A stretch of DNA of 64,000 bases from the NCBI GenBank assembly GCA_040881685.1, contig JBBECS010000016.1, positions 62,001 to 126,000 of the forward strand, given 5' to 3'. Shown here one piece after another: positions 8,980 to 17,332 of the stretch. The notes under the pieces were generated by a model. The model had not been told where the DNA came from. It did not search any database and saw only the letters and a program-made list of their open reading frames with translations. The position numbers were made by a program, and so were the translations under genes. The first letter of the stretch is position 1. The number at the start of each line of letters is the position of its first letter. Source of the stretch: Acidimicrobiia bacterium (GTDB taxonomy: Bacteria > Actinomycetota > Acidimicrobiia > IMCC26256 > PALSA-555).

Positions 8980-9423
8980 CTACCGTTCGCGAGCTGGCTC
9001 GAACAACGGGATCCACACCTCGTCATCCGGGTGTGGCTCGAACACGACCTGCACGGGCATTCCGATCGTCACCTCGTACGGATCGATGTTCACGATGTTG
9101 GTGGTGAGCCGAAGATCGTCCTGCTCGACCAGGCCCACGATGGCGAGCACGAACGGCGGCTCGAGCCCGGGCATCCAGTTCTGGACGTTCACGGAGAACG
9201 TGAGCACTTCCGCCCGACCCGACACGGTCGCGATGGCGATGTCCTTCGACCAGCACTTCGGGCAGATCACTGACGGCGGGTGGATGAAGTAGCCGCAGCC
9301 GTTGCACTTCTGGAAGCGGAGCTCGCCGTCGCGCCCTCCCTGCCAGAAGTGCTTGTTGCGATCCGAGACCGCCGGCACGATCCGGAACGGCACCTCGGAC
9401 ACGCCTGCCTCAGTCTTCGCCAT
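8980..9423 (-). CDS. DUF35 OB-fold protein with zinc ribbon
   Basis: 147 residues: a rubredoxin-like zinc ribbon (CNGCGYFIHPPSVICPKCW) followed by an OB-fold (VLTFSVNVQNWMPGLEPPFVLAIVGL). DUF35 proteins act as acyl-CoA-binding partners or scaffolds for thiolase-fold enzymes. The next gene downstream is an Ltp-type thiolase. ATG 9423 gives the start MAKTEAGVSEVPFR and overlaps the end of the upstream gene by 14 bp, suggesting translational coupling. Confidence 0.85.
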   Translation of the reverse strand: MAKTEAGVSEVPFRIVPAVSDRNKHFWQGGRDGELRFQKCNGCGYFIHPPSVICPKCWSKDIAIATVSGRAEVLTFSVNVQNWMPGLEPPFVLAIVGLVEQDDLRLTTNIVNIDPYEVTIGMPVQVVFEPHPDDEVWIPLFEPARER

Positions 9424-9766
9424 CGTCCTCCTCGGGCTCGGGCGCGGCATCGACGCCGCGCCGGGCATGTGGGATCGCTTCGACCGCGGGCAGCAGCCCG
9501 AAGCCGGGACTCGTCAGCAGGATCGCGCCGAGCACCTCGTCCCAGGAGGCGCCGACCTCGCGCGCCAGCCGCGCGTGACGCGCGACGCCGGCCGGGTTGC
9601 GCAAGGCGACCGTGCACGCGAGCCGGATGAGCTCGTGGGTCTTGCGGTCGGGTGCACGGAGCGAGTCGATCTGGCTCAGCCACGCGTTCTGAGCCTCGTG
9701 GAGCGCGGGGAAGACCTCGTGCAGCGGGCCCTCGAAGGGGAAGCTCCAGTCGTCCCGGTGCGTCAT
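9410..9766 (-). CDS. Carboxymuconolactone decarboxylase-like (AhpD-fold) protein
   Basis: 118 residues of the CMD/AhpD-like helical fold: HELIRLACTVALRNPAGVARHARLAREVGASWDEVLGAILL matches the conserved core. The CxxC pair found in peroxidase-active members is absent (RNPAGVARH in its place), leaving only the histidine, so a disulfide-based peroxidase role is unlikely. It is embedded between two DUF35 genes with overlaps on both sides (14 bp and 4 bp), so it belongs to this catabolic operon; its reaction is unknown. Confidence 0.65.
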   Translation of the reverse strand: MTHRDDWSFPFEGPLHEVFPALHEAQNAWLSQIDSLRAPDRKTHELIRLACTVALRNPAGVARHARLAREVGASWDEVLGAILLTSPGFGLLPAVEAIPHARRGVDAAPEPEEDDGED

Positions 9767-10161
9767 GTCGGCACGAAGACTGGCACGGTTATCTCGGGCG
9801 TGAGCTCTCTGTAGGAGACCCGCAATCCCATGCCCACCTTCAGTACATCCACGTCGCAGTCGACGACGTTGGTCATCATGCGTGGCCCCTCGACGAGGTC
9901 GACGATGGCCGCGACGTAGGGCACGCGCTCGTGGAACGGCGGGAGGTCGTTCACGTGCACAACCGACCACGTATAGAGGATGGCGTCACCCGAGGCTTCC
10001 TCGGCCGAAACGTCCTCGCTCCAGCAGTTCGGGCAGAACGGTCGCGGATAGAAGTACGCCTCGCCGCATGCGCCGCACCGTTGGATGAGCAGTCGATGCT
10101 CGCGCGCAGCAGCCCAATACTCCCGAGTGTCGTTGTCGGGTGACGGGAGATCGAAGCGCAC
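9763..10161 (-). CDS. Second DUF35 OB-fold protein with zinc ribbon
   Basis: 132 residues beginning MRFDLPSPDNDTREYWAAAR, with CGACGEAYFYPRPFCPNC as the zinc ribbon and an OB-fold after it (ILYTWSVVHVNDLPPFHERVPYVAAIV). The long open frame upstream is a shadow of the MaoC gene; GTG 10161 is the sensible start, 16 bp after the MaoC stop. It overlaps the next gene by an ATGA. In sterol catabolism a MaoC domain is joined to a DUF35 domain in ChsH2; here the two are separate adjacent genes, which may be the unfused equivalent (inference). Confidence 0.85.
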   Translation of the reverse strand: MRFDLPSPDNDTREYWAAAREHRLLIQRCGACGEAYFYPRPFCPNCWSEDVSAEEASGDAILYTWSVVHVNDLPPFHERVPYVAAIVDLVEGPRMMTNVVDCDVDVLKVGMGLRVSYRELTPEITVPVFVPT

Positions 10162-10177
10162 GCGGCGCTCTTGATCG

Positions 10178-10606
10178 CTAGCGCGACGGGAGCGCGGCGG
10201 TAGCCACCCCCGACACCTTGGCCTCGCCGTCCTGGTTGACCACCTCGCACTCGAGATCCACGCGGTGCTCGCCATCCTCGTCATACTTCTTGGCGACGGT
10301 GACCTTGGTGGTGAGCTTCTCGCCCGGCCAGGTCTGCTTCGTGAAGCGCACCTGATACCGCTTGAGGTTGCCAACACCCACGTAGTCGGTGAGCGCCTTG
10401 CCCAGGATGCCCATGGTGAACATGCCATGGCCGAACACACTCGGCAGTCCGGCCGCCTGCGCGGACACCTCGTCGCTGTGCATCGGGTTGAAGTCGCCCG
10501 ACGCCCCGGCGTACTGCACGAGGTCGATGCGCGTGAGCTCGTGGCTGAACTCGGGCGCGGCGTCGCCTTCCTTCACATCGTTGAAGAAGAGCTTCTGCTC
10601 CCCCAT
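10178..10606 (-). CDS. MaoC-like enoyl-CoA hydratase (hot-dog fold)
   Basis: 142 residues. The hydratase-2 motif is intact: YAGASGDFNPMHSDEVSAQAAGLPSVFGHGMFTMG, with the catalytic Asp and His of the D-x-N-P-x-H loop. Likely hydrates an alpha,beta-unsaturated acyl-CoA made by the dehydrogenase pair nearby. First gene of a compact minus-strand operon (MaoC, DUF35, CMD-like, DUF35, Ltp) and divergent from the P450. ATG start follows GGAGGGGACCGCAG-type purine-rich leader. Confidence 0.87.
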   Translation of the reverse strand: MGEQKLFFNDVKEGDAAPEFSHELTRIDLVQYAGASGDFNPMHSDEVSAQAAGLPSVFGHGMFTMGILGKALTDYVGVGNLKRYQVRFTKQTWPGEKLTTKVTVAKKYDEDGEHRVDLECEVVNQDGEAKVSGVATAALPSR

Positions 10607-10687
10607 CTGCGGTCCCCTCCCGGTCTCGACGGGTTACGGCTGCGCAGGCAGCGTACCGGCACTCGTCGAGGCGGTGCCGCTCGACCC

Positions 10688-12037
10688 ATGGCCCGGACGT
10701 CCAGCACGAACGGCGTCTACGCTCCGCTCGTGCGGCGGGCGCGCGAGGTCGTCGTGGATCCGATGCCGCCGCGCGTCACCGGGCCGGTCCCGTGGGTCGG
10801 CGCCGGCGCCGCGCTGCTGCGGAACCCGACCGAGTTCTTCACCTGTGCCCGCCAACGGCACGGCGACACCTTCGTCGTCGACGCGTTCGGGTTCCGCATG
10901 TTCTGCGTGTTCCCTCCCGAAGGAGTGCGCCGCCTCTACGACGTGCCGGAACAGCAAGCCAGCTTCGGACTCGCCACCTACCGCCTCATCGGGTTCAAGC
11001 TCCCACCCGAGCTGCTCGTCGGTCGCCGGAACTCGCCGCACCATCTGTTCGGCAACCAACGCGTCGAGGGATACCTCGGCAACCTGGAGGTCGCGGTCAA
11101 CCACGAGGTCGACGAGCTCGGGGCCGCGGGCACGTTCGAGGCGTTCGCCCAGGCGCGCCGACTTGGGCACCGACTCGGGTTCGCGTCATGGGCCGACGTG
11201 GAGGCGGCCTCGCCGCTCTACCTCGACCGTCTCGTCCCGCGGTTCGACGCCATCGATTCGAGTGAGGCGTTCGTGCGCCCGGCGCAGGCGTTCCGGACCT
11301 GGGCGACGCGGCGAGCCCGAGAGCGGCGCGCGATGCACGGTATCGAACGCGTCATCGCCGAGATCTGGACCGCACGTGAACGCGCGGGCACCCTCCGCGG
11401 GGACTTCCTCGAGCAGATCGGGGCGTCATATGCCGACCTCCCGAGGGACGACGCGCTCGTGGGCACAGCACGCGACGTGATCATGCTGCACACCGGCGCG
11501 CAGTCGAATCTCTACGCCGCGCTGGCGTGGACGGTGCTGAACGTGGTCTCCAACGCGGACCACGCCGAGCGCATCCGCTCGGGTGACGACTCGCTGCTCG
11601 AGGCGTGCGCCAACGAATCGATCCGCATGGCCCAGCGATCGATCACGCTGCGCGAGGTCCTGACCCCGATCGAGGTCGACGATGGGGACCGCACGTACGA
11701 GCTCGGCCCGGGCGCGTTCCTCACCACGATGCTGAGCGTGAACAACTGCACCGCCGCGCCAGGCCTCGAGCACTTCGACCCCGCTCACTATGACGACCGG
11801 CGACGACTCCTGCCCGAGGTGCTGGTCGCCACCAAGGAGCTCGTGAGCACGTTCGGCCACGGCCCACACTCGTGCCCGGCCGCGCGCTTTTCGATCTCGG
11901 CGATTCGCATCGCAGTGCGCACGCTCCTCGAAACGTACGACCTCGAACTCGACGGGACACCCGAGCCACGGCGTCGCCAGATCGGCGGCATCGCCCGGGC
12001 GCAGCACCCGGTGCACGTCCGCTTTCGCCGTCGATAG
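10688..12037 (+). CDS. Cytochrome P450
   Basis: 449 residues. The K-helix ExxR is E310-S-I-R313, and the haem loop is FGHGPHSCPAARF with the ligand Cys at 396. The I-helix is MLHTGAQSNLYAALAW, in which the usual acid-Thr pair is replaced by HTGAQS, so proton delivery may differ. Frame open far upstream; ATG 10688 gives the normal N-terminal length. The N-terminal proline-rich segment (DPMPPRVTGPVPWVG) resembles class E/CYP51-like enzymes. Divergent from the MaoC operon. P450s start terminal oxidation of side chains in sterol operons; substrate unknown here. Confidence 0.88.
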   Translation: MARTSSTNGVYAPLVRRAREVVVDPMPPRVTGPVPWVGAGAALLRNPTEFFTCARQRHGDTFVVDAFGFRMFCVFPPEGVRRLYDVPEQQASFGLATYRLIGFKLPPELLVGRRNSPHHLFGNQRVEGYLGNLEVAVNHEVDELGAAGTFEAFAQARRLGHRLGFASWADVEAASPLYLDRLVPRFDAIDSSEAFVRPAQAFRTWATRRARERRAMHGIERVIAEIWTARERAGTLRGDFLEQIGASYADLPRDDALVGTARDVIMLHTGAQSNLYAALAWTVLNVVSNADHAERIRSGDDSLLEACANESIRMAQRSITLREVLTPIEVDDGDRTYELGPGAFLTTMLSVNNCTAAPGLEHFDPAHYDDRRRLLPEVLVATKELVSTFGHGPHSCPAARFSISAIRIAVRTLLETYDLELDGTPEPRRRQIGGIARAQHPVHVRFRRR

Positions 12038-12050
12038 CCTCGACTGCTGC

Positions 12051-12674
12051 ATGCCCGTCGACCTTGCTGCGCTGATCGATCCGTCTCATACGGCGGTGCT
12101 CACGATGGAGCTCCAACGCGGTGTGGTGGGTGCCGAGTCGCCGCTGCGTGAGCTCGCCGACGCTGCGACCGCGGCCAACGTGGTCACGAACACCGCGAAG
12201 GTTGTGCACGCAGCGCGTGCTGCGGGGACGCACGTCGTGCATTGCACGTTCGAGGCTCGTGCCGATCGCACCGGCGCCGTGGCCAACGCACCGTTCCTGC
12301 GCATGCTCGCGAAGCGCGACCCACACCTCCTCCCCGGAAGCAGTGCGGCCGCGCTGGTGCCCGAGCTCGGGCCCGAGCCGTCCGACGTCATCTGCTCGCG
12401 TCGCCACGGGCTCACACCCTTCCCCGGCACCGATCTCGACCCGACGCTGCGCAACCTCGGGGTGCGCACGGTGATCGCCACCGGCGTGTCGGTGAACGTC
12501 GGCATCCTCGGCATGGTGATGGGCGCCGTCGACCGCGGCTACGACGTCGTTGTCGTCACCGACGCCGTCGCGGGCATCCCCGCCGCGTACGCCCAAGCGG
12601 TCGTGGACAACACGCTCTCGGCCCTCGCCACTCGTGCCACGAGCGATGAGATCGTGGCAGTGTGGGCCTCATGA
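12051..12674 (+). CDS. Isochorismatase-fold protein lacking the catalytic cysteine
   Basis: 207 residues with the isochorismatase/nicotinamidase fold. The nucleophile loop, usually G-V-x-T-N-V-C, reads GVSVNVG, so Gly 151 stands where Cys should be. The N-terminal catalytic Asp position reads TMELQRG (Glu instead of Asp), and the Lys position reads CSRRHG (Arg). All three members of the catalytic triad are changed, so a classical hydrolase role is unlikely; it may bind a ligand or use another chemistry. 13 bp after the P450 and overlapping the next SDR by ATGA, so clearly operonic. Confidence 0.75.
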   Translation: MPVDLAALIDPSHTAVLTMELQRGVVGAESPLRELADAATAANVVTNTAKVVHAARAAGTHVVHCTFEARADRTGAVANAPFLRMLAKRDPHLLPGSSAAALVPELGPEPSDVICSRRHGLTPFPGTDLDPTLRNLGVRTVIATGVSVNVGILGMVMGAVDRGYDVVVVTDAVAGIPAAYAQAVVDNTLSALATRATSDEIVAVWAS

Positions 12675-13462
12675 CCATCGCCGCCGGCCTCGACTTCTCC
12701 GGCCTCCTCGCCGACAAGGTCGCGCTCATCACGGGCGCGGCGTCAGGCCAGGGGCGCGCCGCGGCGCTGCTCTTCGGTGCGCAGGGTGCAAAGGTGATCG
12801 TCGCCGACTTCAACGACGACGGCGCGGCGGAGACCGTGAAGATGCTCGAGGAGCAGGACTCCGAAGGTGTCGCCGTGCACGCCGATGTGTCCGTGCGCGC
12901 CGAAGTGGACGCGATGGTCGACACCACGATGGAGCGCTACGGCCGCCTCGACGTGCTCTACAACAATGCAGCGGTCCAGATGTCCGGCCGCCTCGTTGAC
13001 TGCACCGAGGACGACTGGGATCTCACGATCGCCACCAACCTCTCCGCGATCTTCTGGGCGTGCCGCAAGGCGTTGCCCCATCTGCTCACCGGTGACGGCG
13101 GGAGCATCATCAACACCGCATCCACGCTGGGGCTCATCGGCTCGGAGGGCTACGCCGCCTACGGCGCGGCCAAGGCCGGGCTCGCCGTGCTCACCAAGCA
13201 GATCGCGGTCGAGTACGGGCCCGCGGTGCGAGCCAACGTCATCGCGCCCGGATCCATCGACACGCCGCGGTTCCGCAAGGTGCTCGACAAGACCCCGGGC
13301 GCCCAGGAGTTCGTCGAGGGGCTCAAGCGCAGCATCCCGGTGCGGCGGCTGGGTACCGCGGATGACGTGGCCCGCATCGCGTTGTTCCTGGCGAGCGATC
13401 TGTCGTCGTACGTGTCCGGAGCGGTGATCCCGGCCGACGGAGGATTGGCGGTGTACCGCTAG
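12671..13462 (+). CDS. Short-chain dehydrogenase/reductase
   Basis: 263 residues of a classical SDR: cofactor motif TGAASGQG, the acidic ADF after beta-2 (NAD preference likely), NNAA, Ser in NTASTLG, and YAAYGAAK active site. ATG 12671 overlaps the stop of the isochorismatase-like gene. Probably oxidises a hydroxyl in the same pathway as the neighbouring SDR at 13534 (inference). Confidence 0.87.
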   Translation: MTIAAGLDFSGLLADKVALITGAASGQGRAAALLFGAQGAKVIVADFNDDGAAETVKMLEEQDSEGVAVHADVSVRAEVDAMVDTTMERYGRLDVLYNNAAVQMSGRLVDCTEDDWDLTIATNLSAIFWACRKALPHLLTGDGGSIINTASTLGLIGSEGYAAYGAAKAGLAVLTKQIAVEYGPAVRANVIAPGSIDTPRFRKVLDKTPGAQEFVEGLKRSIPVRRLGTADDVARIALFLASDLSSYVSGAVIPADGGLAVYR

Positions 13463-13528
13463 TGCGTAGCGAACGGAGCGGATGGAGTGAACGTAGTGAG
13501 CCGAAGTAGCGGAGTGGGAGCGGAGCAA
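13463..13528 (+). repeat. Intergenic GAGCG-type repeat, copy A
   Basis: The whole gap between the two SDR genes is filled by a purine-rich repeat: GCGAACGGAGCGGATGGAG, then CCGAAGTAGCGGAGTGGGAG and CGGAGCAA, ending 5 bp before the GTG of the second SDR. The core is shared with copies at 8913, 46748 and 61055. Confidence 0.75.
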
Positions 13529-13533
13529 TCAAG

Positions 13534-14310
13534 GTGACGCAACAGCTCGCGGATCGGGTGGCGATCGTGGTCGGCGGTGCGTCGGGCCTCGGCGACGTGA
13601 TCTGTCGTCGCTTCGCTCGCGAGGGCGCCACCGTCGTCGTGGCCGACATCGACGAGCCCGGCGCGAAGGTCGTCGCCGACGCCATCGTCGCCGATGGCGG
13701 CAATGCCGTCGCCGTGGCCTGCGATGTCACCAAGAGCGCCGAGGTGAACGCGATGGTCGACGAGGCCGCGCGCCTCGGACCTCGGATCGGCGTGCTCGTG
13801 TGCTCGGCCGCAATCGAGAGCCTCGTGCCGGTGGTCGACCTGTCCGACGAGGAATGGCAGCAGGTCCTCGACATCGACCTGAAGGGTCCGTTCCTCTGCA
13901 TGAAGGCCGCGATCCCACGCATGGTCAAGGGCGGTGGCGGCTCGGTGATCGCCATGGGCTCGACACTCGGGTTAATCGTGGCGCCCGGCCACCCGGCGTA
14001 CTGCGCAGCCAAGGGCGCGCTCCTCAACCTGTGCAAGCAGGCGGCGATCGAGCACGCTCCCGACAACGTGCGCGTGAACATGCTGGCACCGTCGGCGACA
14101 ACGACCGGGCTGTTCATGAAGCATTCGGGCAAGGCGCCCGACCCCGACAAGCTGCGCGCCCAGGTGGCAGCGGGCATGCCGATGAAGCGACTCGGCGACC
14201 CAGAGGAGGTCTGCGACGCGGCCGTGTTCCTCGCGTCCGACCAGTCCACCTATCTGAGCGGCGCCGTGGTCCCCCTCGACGGCGGCCTCGCGGCTCGCCG
14301 CATCGTCTGA
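13534..14310 (+). CDS. Short-chain dehydrogenase/reductase
   Basis: 258 residues, classical SDR: VVGGASGLG cofactor loop, ADID acidic residue, AMGSTLG Ser and HPAYCAAK Tyr/Lys. The NNAG element reads VCSAAIE. GTG start at 13534 follows the intergenic repeat. Fifth gene of a plus-strand operon running from the P450 to the CoA-transferase at 16449. Confidence 0.87.
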   Translation: MTQQLADRVAIVVGGASGLGDVICRRFAREGATVVVADIDEPGAKVVADAIVADGGNAVAVACDVTKSAEVNAMVDEAARLGPRIGVLVCSAAIESLVPVVDLSDEEWQQVLDIDLKGPFLCMKAAIPRMVKGGGGSVIAMGSTLGLIVAPGHPAYCAAKGALLNLCKQAAIEHAPDNVRVNMLAPSATTTGLFMKHSGKAPDPDKLRAQVAAGMPMKRLGDPEEVCDAAVFLASDQSTYLSGAVVPLDGGLAARRIV

Positions 14311-14317
14311 GTCACGC

Positions 14318-15385
14318 ATGCACAACGGGATGCGGGTGCTCGACGCCGACGGGCACGTGGTCGAGGCCGGTGACGTGTTCGCCGACTTCGTGCCAGCCGG
14401 GACACCGATCTACGACCTTCCGACCACCACGCCGATCCAGATGTGCGGCGACATCGAGAAGCTGCGCGACCAGCTCGACCACGGCTTCGACGCACCTTCC
14501 TATCTGCGGGCAATGGACGCGCAGGGCATCGACGGCGCGGTCTTGTACCCCTCGATCGGACTGTTCGTCCCCTATATGCCCGAGCTCGACGCCGACGCGT
14601 CGGCGGCGGCGTGCCGCTCGTACAACGACTGGATAGCCGGGTACTGCGCCACCGACCCGCACCGGCTGGCGGCGGTGGCCATCGTCCCGCGCGACCCGGT
14701 CGCTGCCGCGGAGGAGGCCCGACGCGCCGCCGAGCTCGACCTCGTCGGCGTGACGGTGCGACCGAACCATCTCGACGAGGAGTACCTCGACGCCGAGTCG
14801 TGGGCACCGCTGTACCACGCGCTCGAGGAGACCGGCGGTGTGCTCGCGGTGCACGAGGCACTCGGCGTGCGCGCCGGTCGCACGATCGGTTCCGACCGGT
14901 TCACGGGCTTCGCAGCGCGTCACATGTGCTCGCACCCGCTCGAGCAAATGACCGCGGCGGTCGCGATCCTGCTTGGTGGCGTGTGCGAGCGGCACCCCGA
15001 GCTCCAGGTCGCCTTCCTGGAGTCGGGCACCGGTTGGCTCCCCTACTGGTTGGCCCGCCTCGATGACCACCACGAGTGGATGCACGACACCGAGTGCACC
15101 GAGCTCTCGATGCGTCCGAGCGAATACTTCGCGCGGCAGTGCACCATCTCGTCAGATCCCGAGGACGTGCTCGCGCCGTTCGTGATCAGCCGGGTCGGCG
15201 CCGACCACGTGCTCTGGGCGAGTGACTTCCCTCATCCAGACGCCGCGTTCCCTGACGCGGTCGACGAGTTCCTCGAGAAGACCGAGGGCGTGCCGGAAGC
15301 CGACCTCCAGGCGGTGCTCTGGGACACGCCGTTGCAGTTCTACCGACTTGACGACCGCTTCGCGGGAGTGGAGAGCCCCACATGA
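14318..15385 (+). CDS. Amidohydrolase-2 family metal-dependent hydrolase
   Basis: 355 residues of the COG2159 (ACMSD-like) TIM-barrel family: N-terminal VLDADGHVVE with the metal-binding D-x-H, then HE in AVHEALGV, FLESGTGWLPYWLARLD and the C-terminal WASDFPHPD with catalytic Asp. Members do decarboxylation, hydration or C-C hydrolysis of cyclic or aromatic intermediates. 7 bp after the SDR and overlapping the CoA-transferase by ATGA. Confidence 0.85.
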   Translation: MHNGMRVLDADGHVVEAGDVFADFVPAGTPIYDLPTTTPIQMCGDIEKLRDQLDHGFDAPSYLRAMDAQGIDGAVLYPSIGLFVPYMPELDADASAAACRSYNDWIAGYCATDPHRLAAVAIVPRDPVAAAEEARRAAELDLVGVTVRPNHLDEEYLDAESWAPLYHALEETGGVLAVHEALGVRAGRTIGSDRFTGFAARHMCSHPLEQMTAAVAILLGGVCERHPELQVAFLESGTGWLPYWLARLDDHHEWMHDTECTELSMRPSEYFARQCTISSDPEDVLAPFVISRVGADHVLWASDFPHPDAAFPDAVDEFLEKTEGVPEADLQAVLWDTPLQFYRLDDRFAGVESPT

Positions 15386-16449
15386 GCGGACTGCTCGACG
15401 GGATGAAGGTGCTCGACCCGTCGTGGTGGCGACCGATGCCCCACGCCACGCAGATCCTCGCCGACCTCGGTGCGCAGGTGCTCAAGATCGAGCCACCGGG
15501 CGGCGACCCGATGCGCGCGTACCCCGACATCTTCGCCGGTCTCGCCCGGCACAAGCGCAGCATCGAGCTCGACCTGAAGTCCGACGACGGCCGCGCTCGC
15601 GCGCTCGAGCTCGCTGCGAAAGCCGACGTGTTCTGCGAGGCGTGGCGACCCGGTGTCGCCGAGCGGCTCGGTCTCGGCTACGACGCGCTGCGCGGTCAGA
15701 ACCCAGGGATCATCTACTGCTCGATCTCGGGATACGGCCAGACCGGTCCGTGGCACGACGTCGCGGGACATGACCTCAACTACCAGGCCCTCGGCGGCGC
15801 CGTCGCGCCACGTCCGAACGACGTCGGCACACCCGAGATCCCGCGCCTGCCCGCGGCGGACCTCGAGGCCGGCACACTCGCAGCGTTGCTGGTGTGCGCA
15901 GCCTGGGGTCGGCGTCACCTCTCCGGCGAAGGCGAGCGCATCGACGTTGCGATGGCCGACGCCATCGCGTGGTGGATCGGACCGAACACCGCGGTGCGGG
16001 TCGAGGGGTCCGAACACTCGACCGGCGGTCATCCCGGGTACGGGGTGTTCCGGACTGCTGACGACCGTTTCATCGCGCTCGCGCCGCTGGGCGAGCAGCA
16101 CCTCTTCGACGGCATCTGCACCGCGCTCGAGCTCGACGAGCTCGTAGGTCTCCCGTTCCTCGAGCGCCTCGCGCGCACGGAGGACGTGAACGCCGACGTG
16201 GAAGCAGCCATCGCCAAGCTCAGCGCTGACGACGCGTTTGCCCGGTTACGAGGTGCCGGTGCACCCGTCTCGCTCGTGCTCACGCCCGAGGAGATGGTGC
16301 AGCACCCACAGATCCAAGCGCGCGGCATCGTTGCCGACGCCAGTGGCACCGAGGTGATCGCACTCCCCGCGACCCTCAGCGTCAACCCGGCGCGCCGCAG
16401 CGGGCCACTCCCGGGGGTCGGCGAGCACACCGAGGGATTCGCCGACTGA
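15382..16449 (+). CDS. Class III (CaiB/BaiF) CoA-transferase
   Basis: 355 residues of the family III CoA-transferases, which move CoA between carboxylic acids. N-terminal MKVLDPSWWRPMPHATQILADLGAQVLKIEPP and the catalytic Asp region VAGHDLNYQALGG are recognisable. Usual N-terminal DLT/DLS is replaced by DPSWW. Last gene of the plus-strand operon; it may activate or recycle the acid intermediate of the pathway. Confidence 0.85.
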   Translation: MSGLLDGMKVLDPSWWRPMPHATQILADLGAQVLKIEPPGGDPMRAYPDIFAGLARHKRSIELDLKSDDGRARALELAAKADVFCEAWRPGVAERLGLGYDALRGQNPGIIYCSISGYGQTGPWHDVAGHDLNYQALGGAVAPRPNDVGTPEIPRLPAADLEAGTLAALLVCAAWGRRHLSGEGERIDVAMADAIAWWIGPNTAVRVEGSEHSTGGHPGYGVFRTADDRFIALAPLGEQHLFDGICTALELDELVGLPFLERLARTEDVNADVEAAIAKLSADDAFARLRGAGAPVSLVLTPEEMVQHPQIQARGIVADASGTEVIALPATLSVNPARRSGPLPGVGEHTEGFAD

Positions 16450-16484
16450 GCCCCACCGTCACCTGATTCGTCTTTGAGGAACGC

Positions 16485-17321
16485 TCAGTCTTCGCCCCAG
16501 CCCGGCACCAGCCCGCGCTCGCGGCAGAAGTCCTGGGCTTCGATGTTGACGCCGTTCATACCTTCGGCTTCAGGATCTGTGACCAACCATGCAACCACCG
16601 CGCCCACCACATCGGGTGGCGCGCCCAGCGACGCGTCGAACCCGAACTCCCCCATGTCCATCGCCATGCGCTCGGTCGCCACGAAGCCGGGTTGCACGTT
16701 GTACGCGCGAATGCCCAGCGGCGCGAGCTCGACCGCGAGCACGCCGGCGATTCGGTGGAACGCACCCTTCGAGACGCCGTAGCCCATCCCCCACCCACCC
16801 TCGCCCGGCGGCGCCGGCGGGTCGCCGTAACCGGCAGCAGACGTGATGTCGACGATCACCCCCTTGCCGCGCTCGATCATCTGTGGGAGCACGAACTGCG
16901 CGAGCACCATCGGCGCGATCACGTTGGCCTCGATCTGCTTCTCGAGCAGCTCGATCGGCGTGTCGAGGAAGCGGTCCATGTGTCCCGGCCCGATGTATCG
17001 ACCGTTGTTCACGAGCACGTCGATCGCGCCCCACTCATCGAGCACACTGGCGACCGCGTCCTCGAGCGTGGGCCGGGCAAGCAGGTCCAGGAACACCGGA
17101 AGCGCGCGGCGGCCTCGTTCTTGGACCAGTGCTGCAGTCGTCTCCAAGCTCCCGGGCAAGGGACGCATGTCGGAGCGCTGGATCGTTGACGAGTGCTCGC
17201 GTGCCTCACCCTCCACGAGGGTTCGAGCGCCGAGTGCCACATCGAAGCCAGCTTCGGCGAGGTAGAGCGCGCACGACTTACCAATCCCGCGGCTCGCTCC
17301 GGTGACGAGTGCGACCGGCAC
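16485..17321 (-). CDS. Short-chain dehydrogenase/reductase
   Basis: 278 residues, SDR with VTGASRGIGKS, VNNGRY in place of NNAG, DITSAAGYG Ser and MGYGVSKGA Tyr/Lys. An insert (REHSSTIQRSDMRPLPG) follows beta-2. Convergent with the CoA-transferase and 11 bp downstream of the phospholipase-like lipoprotein gene. Confidence 0.85.
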   Translation of the reverse strand: MPVALVTGASRGIGKSCALYLAEAGFDVALGARTLVEGEAREHSSTIQRSDMRPLPGSLETTAALVQERGRRALPVFLDLLARPTLEDAVASVLDEWGAIDVLVNNGRYIGPGHMDRFLDTPIELLEKQIEANVIAPMVLAQFVLPQMIERGKGVIVDITSAAGYGDPPAPPGEGGWGMGYGVSKGAFHRIAGVLAVELAPLGIRAYNVQPGFVATERMAMDMGEFGFDASLGAPPDVVGAVVAWLVTDPEAEGMNGVNIEAQDFCRERGLVPGWGED

Positions 17322-17332
17322 GGGAGTCGACG

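Noticed and set aside
10265-10687. 141-codon N-terminal extension of the P450
   Set aside because: Overlaps the MaoC gene on the other strand and shows no P450 or membrane-anchor features.
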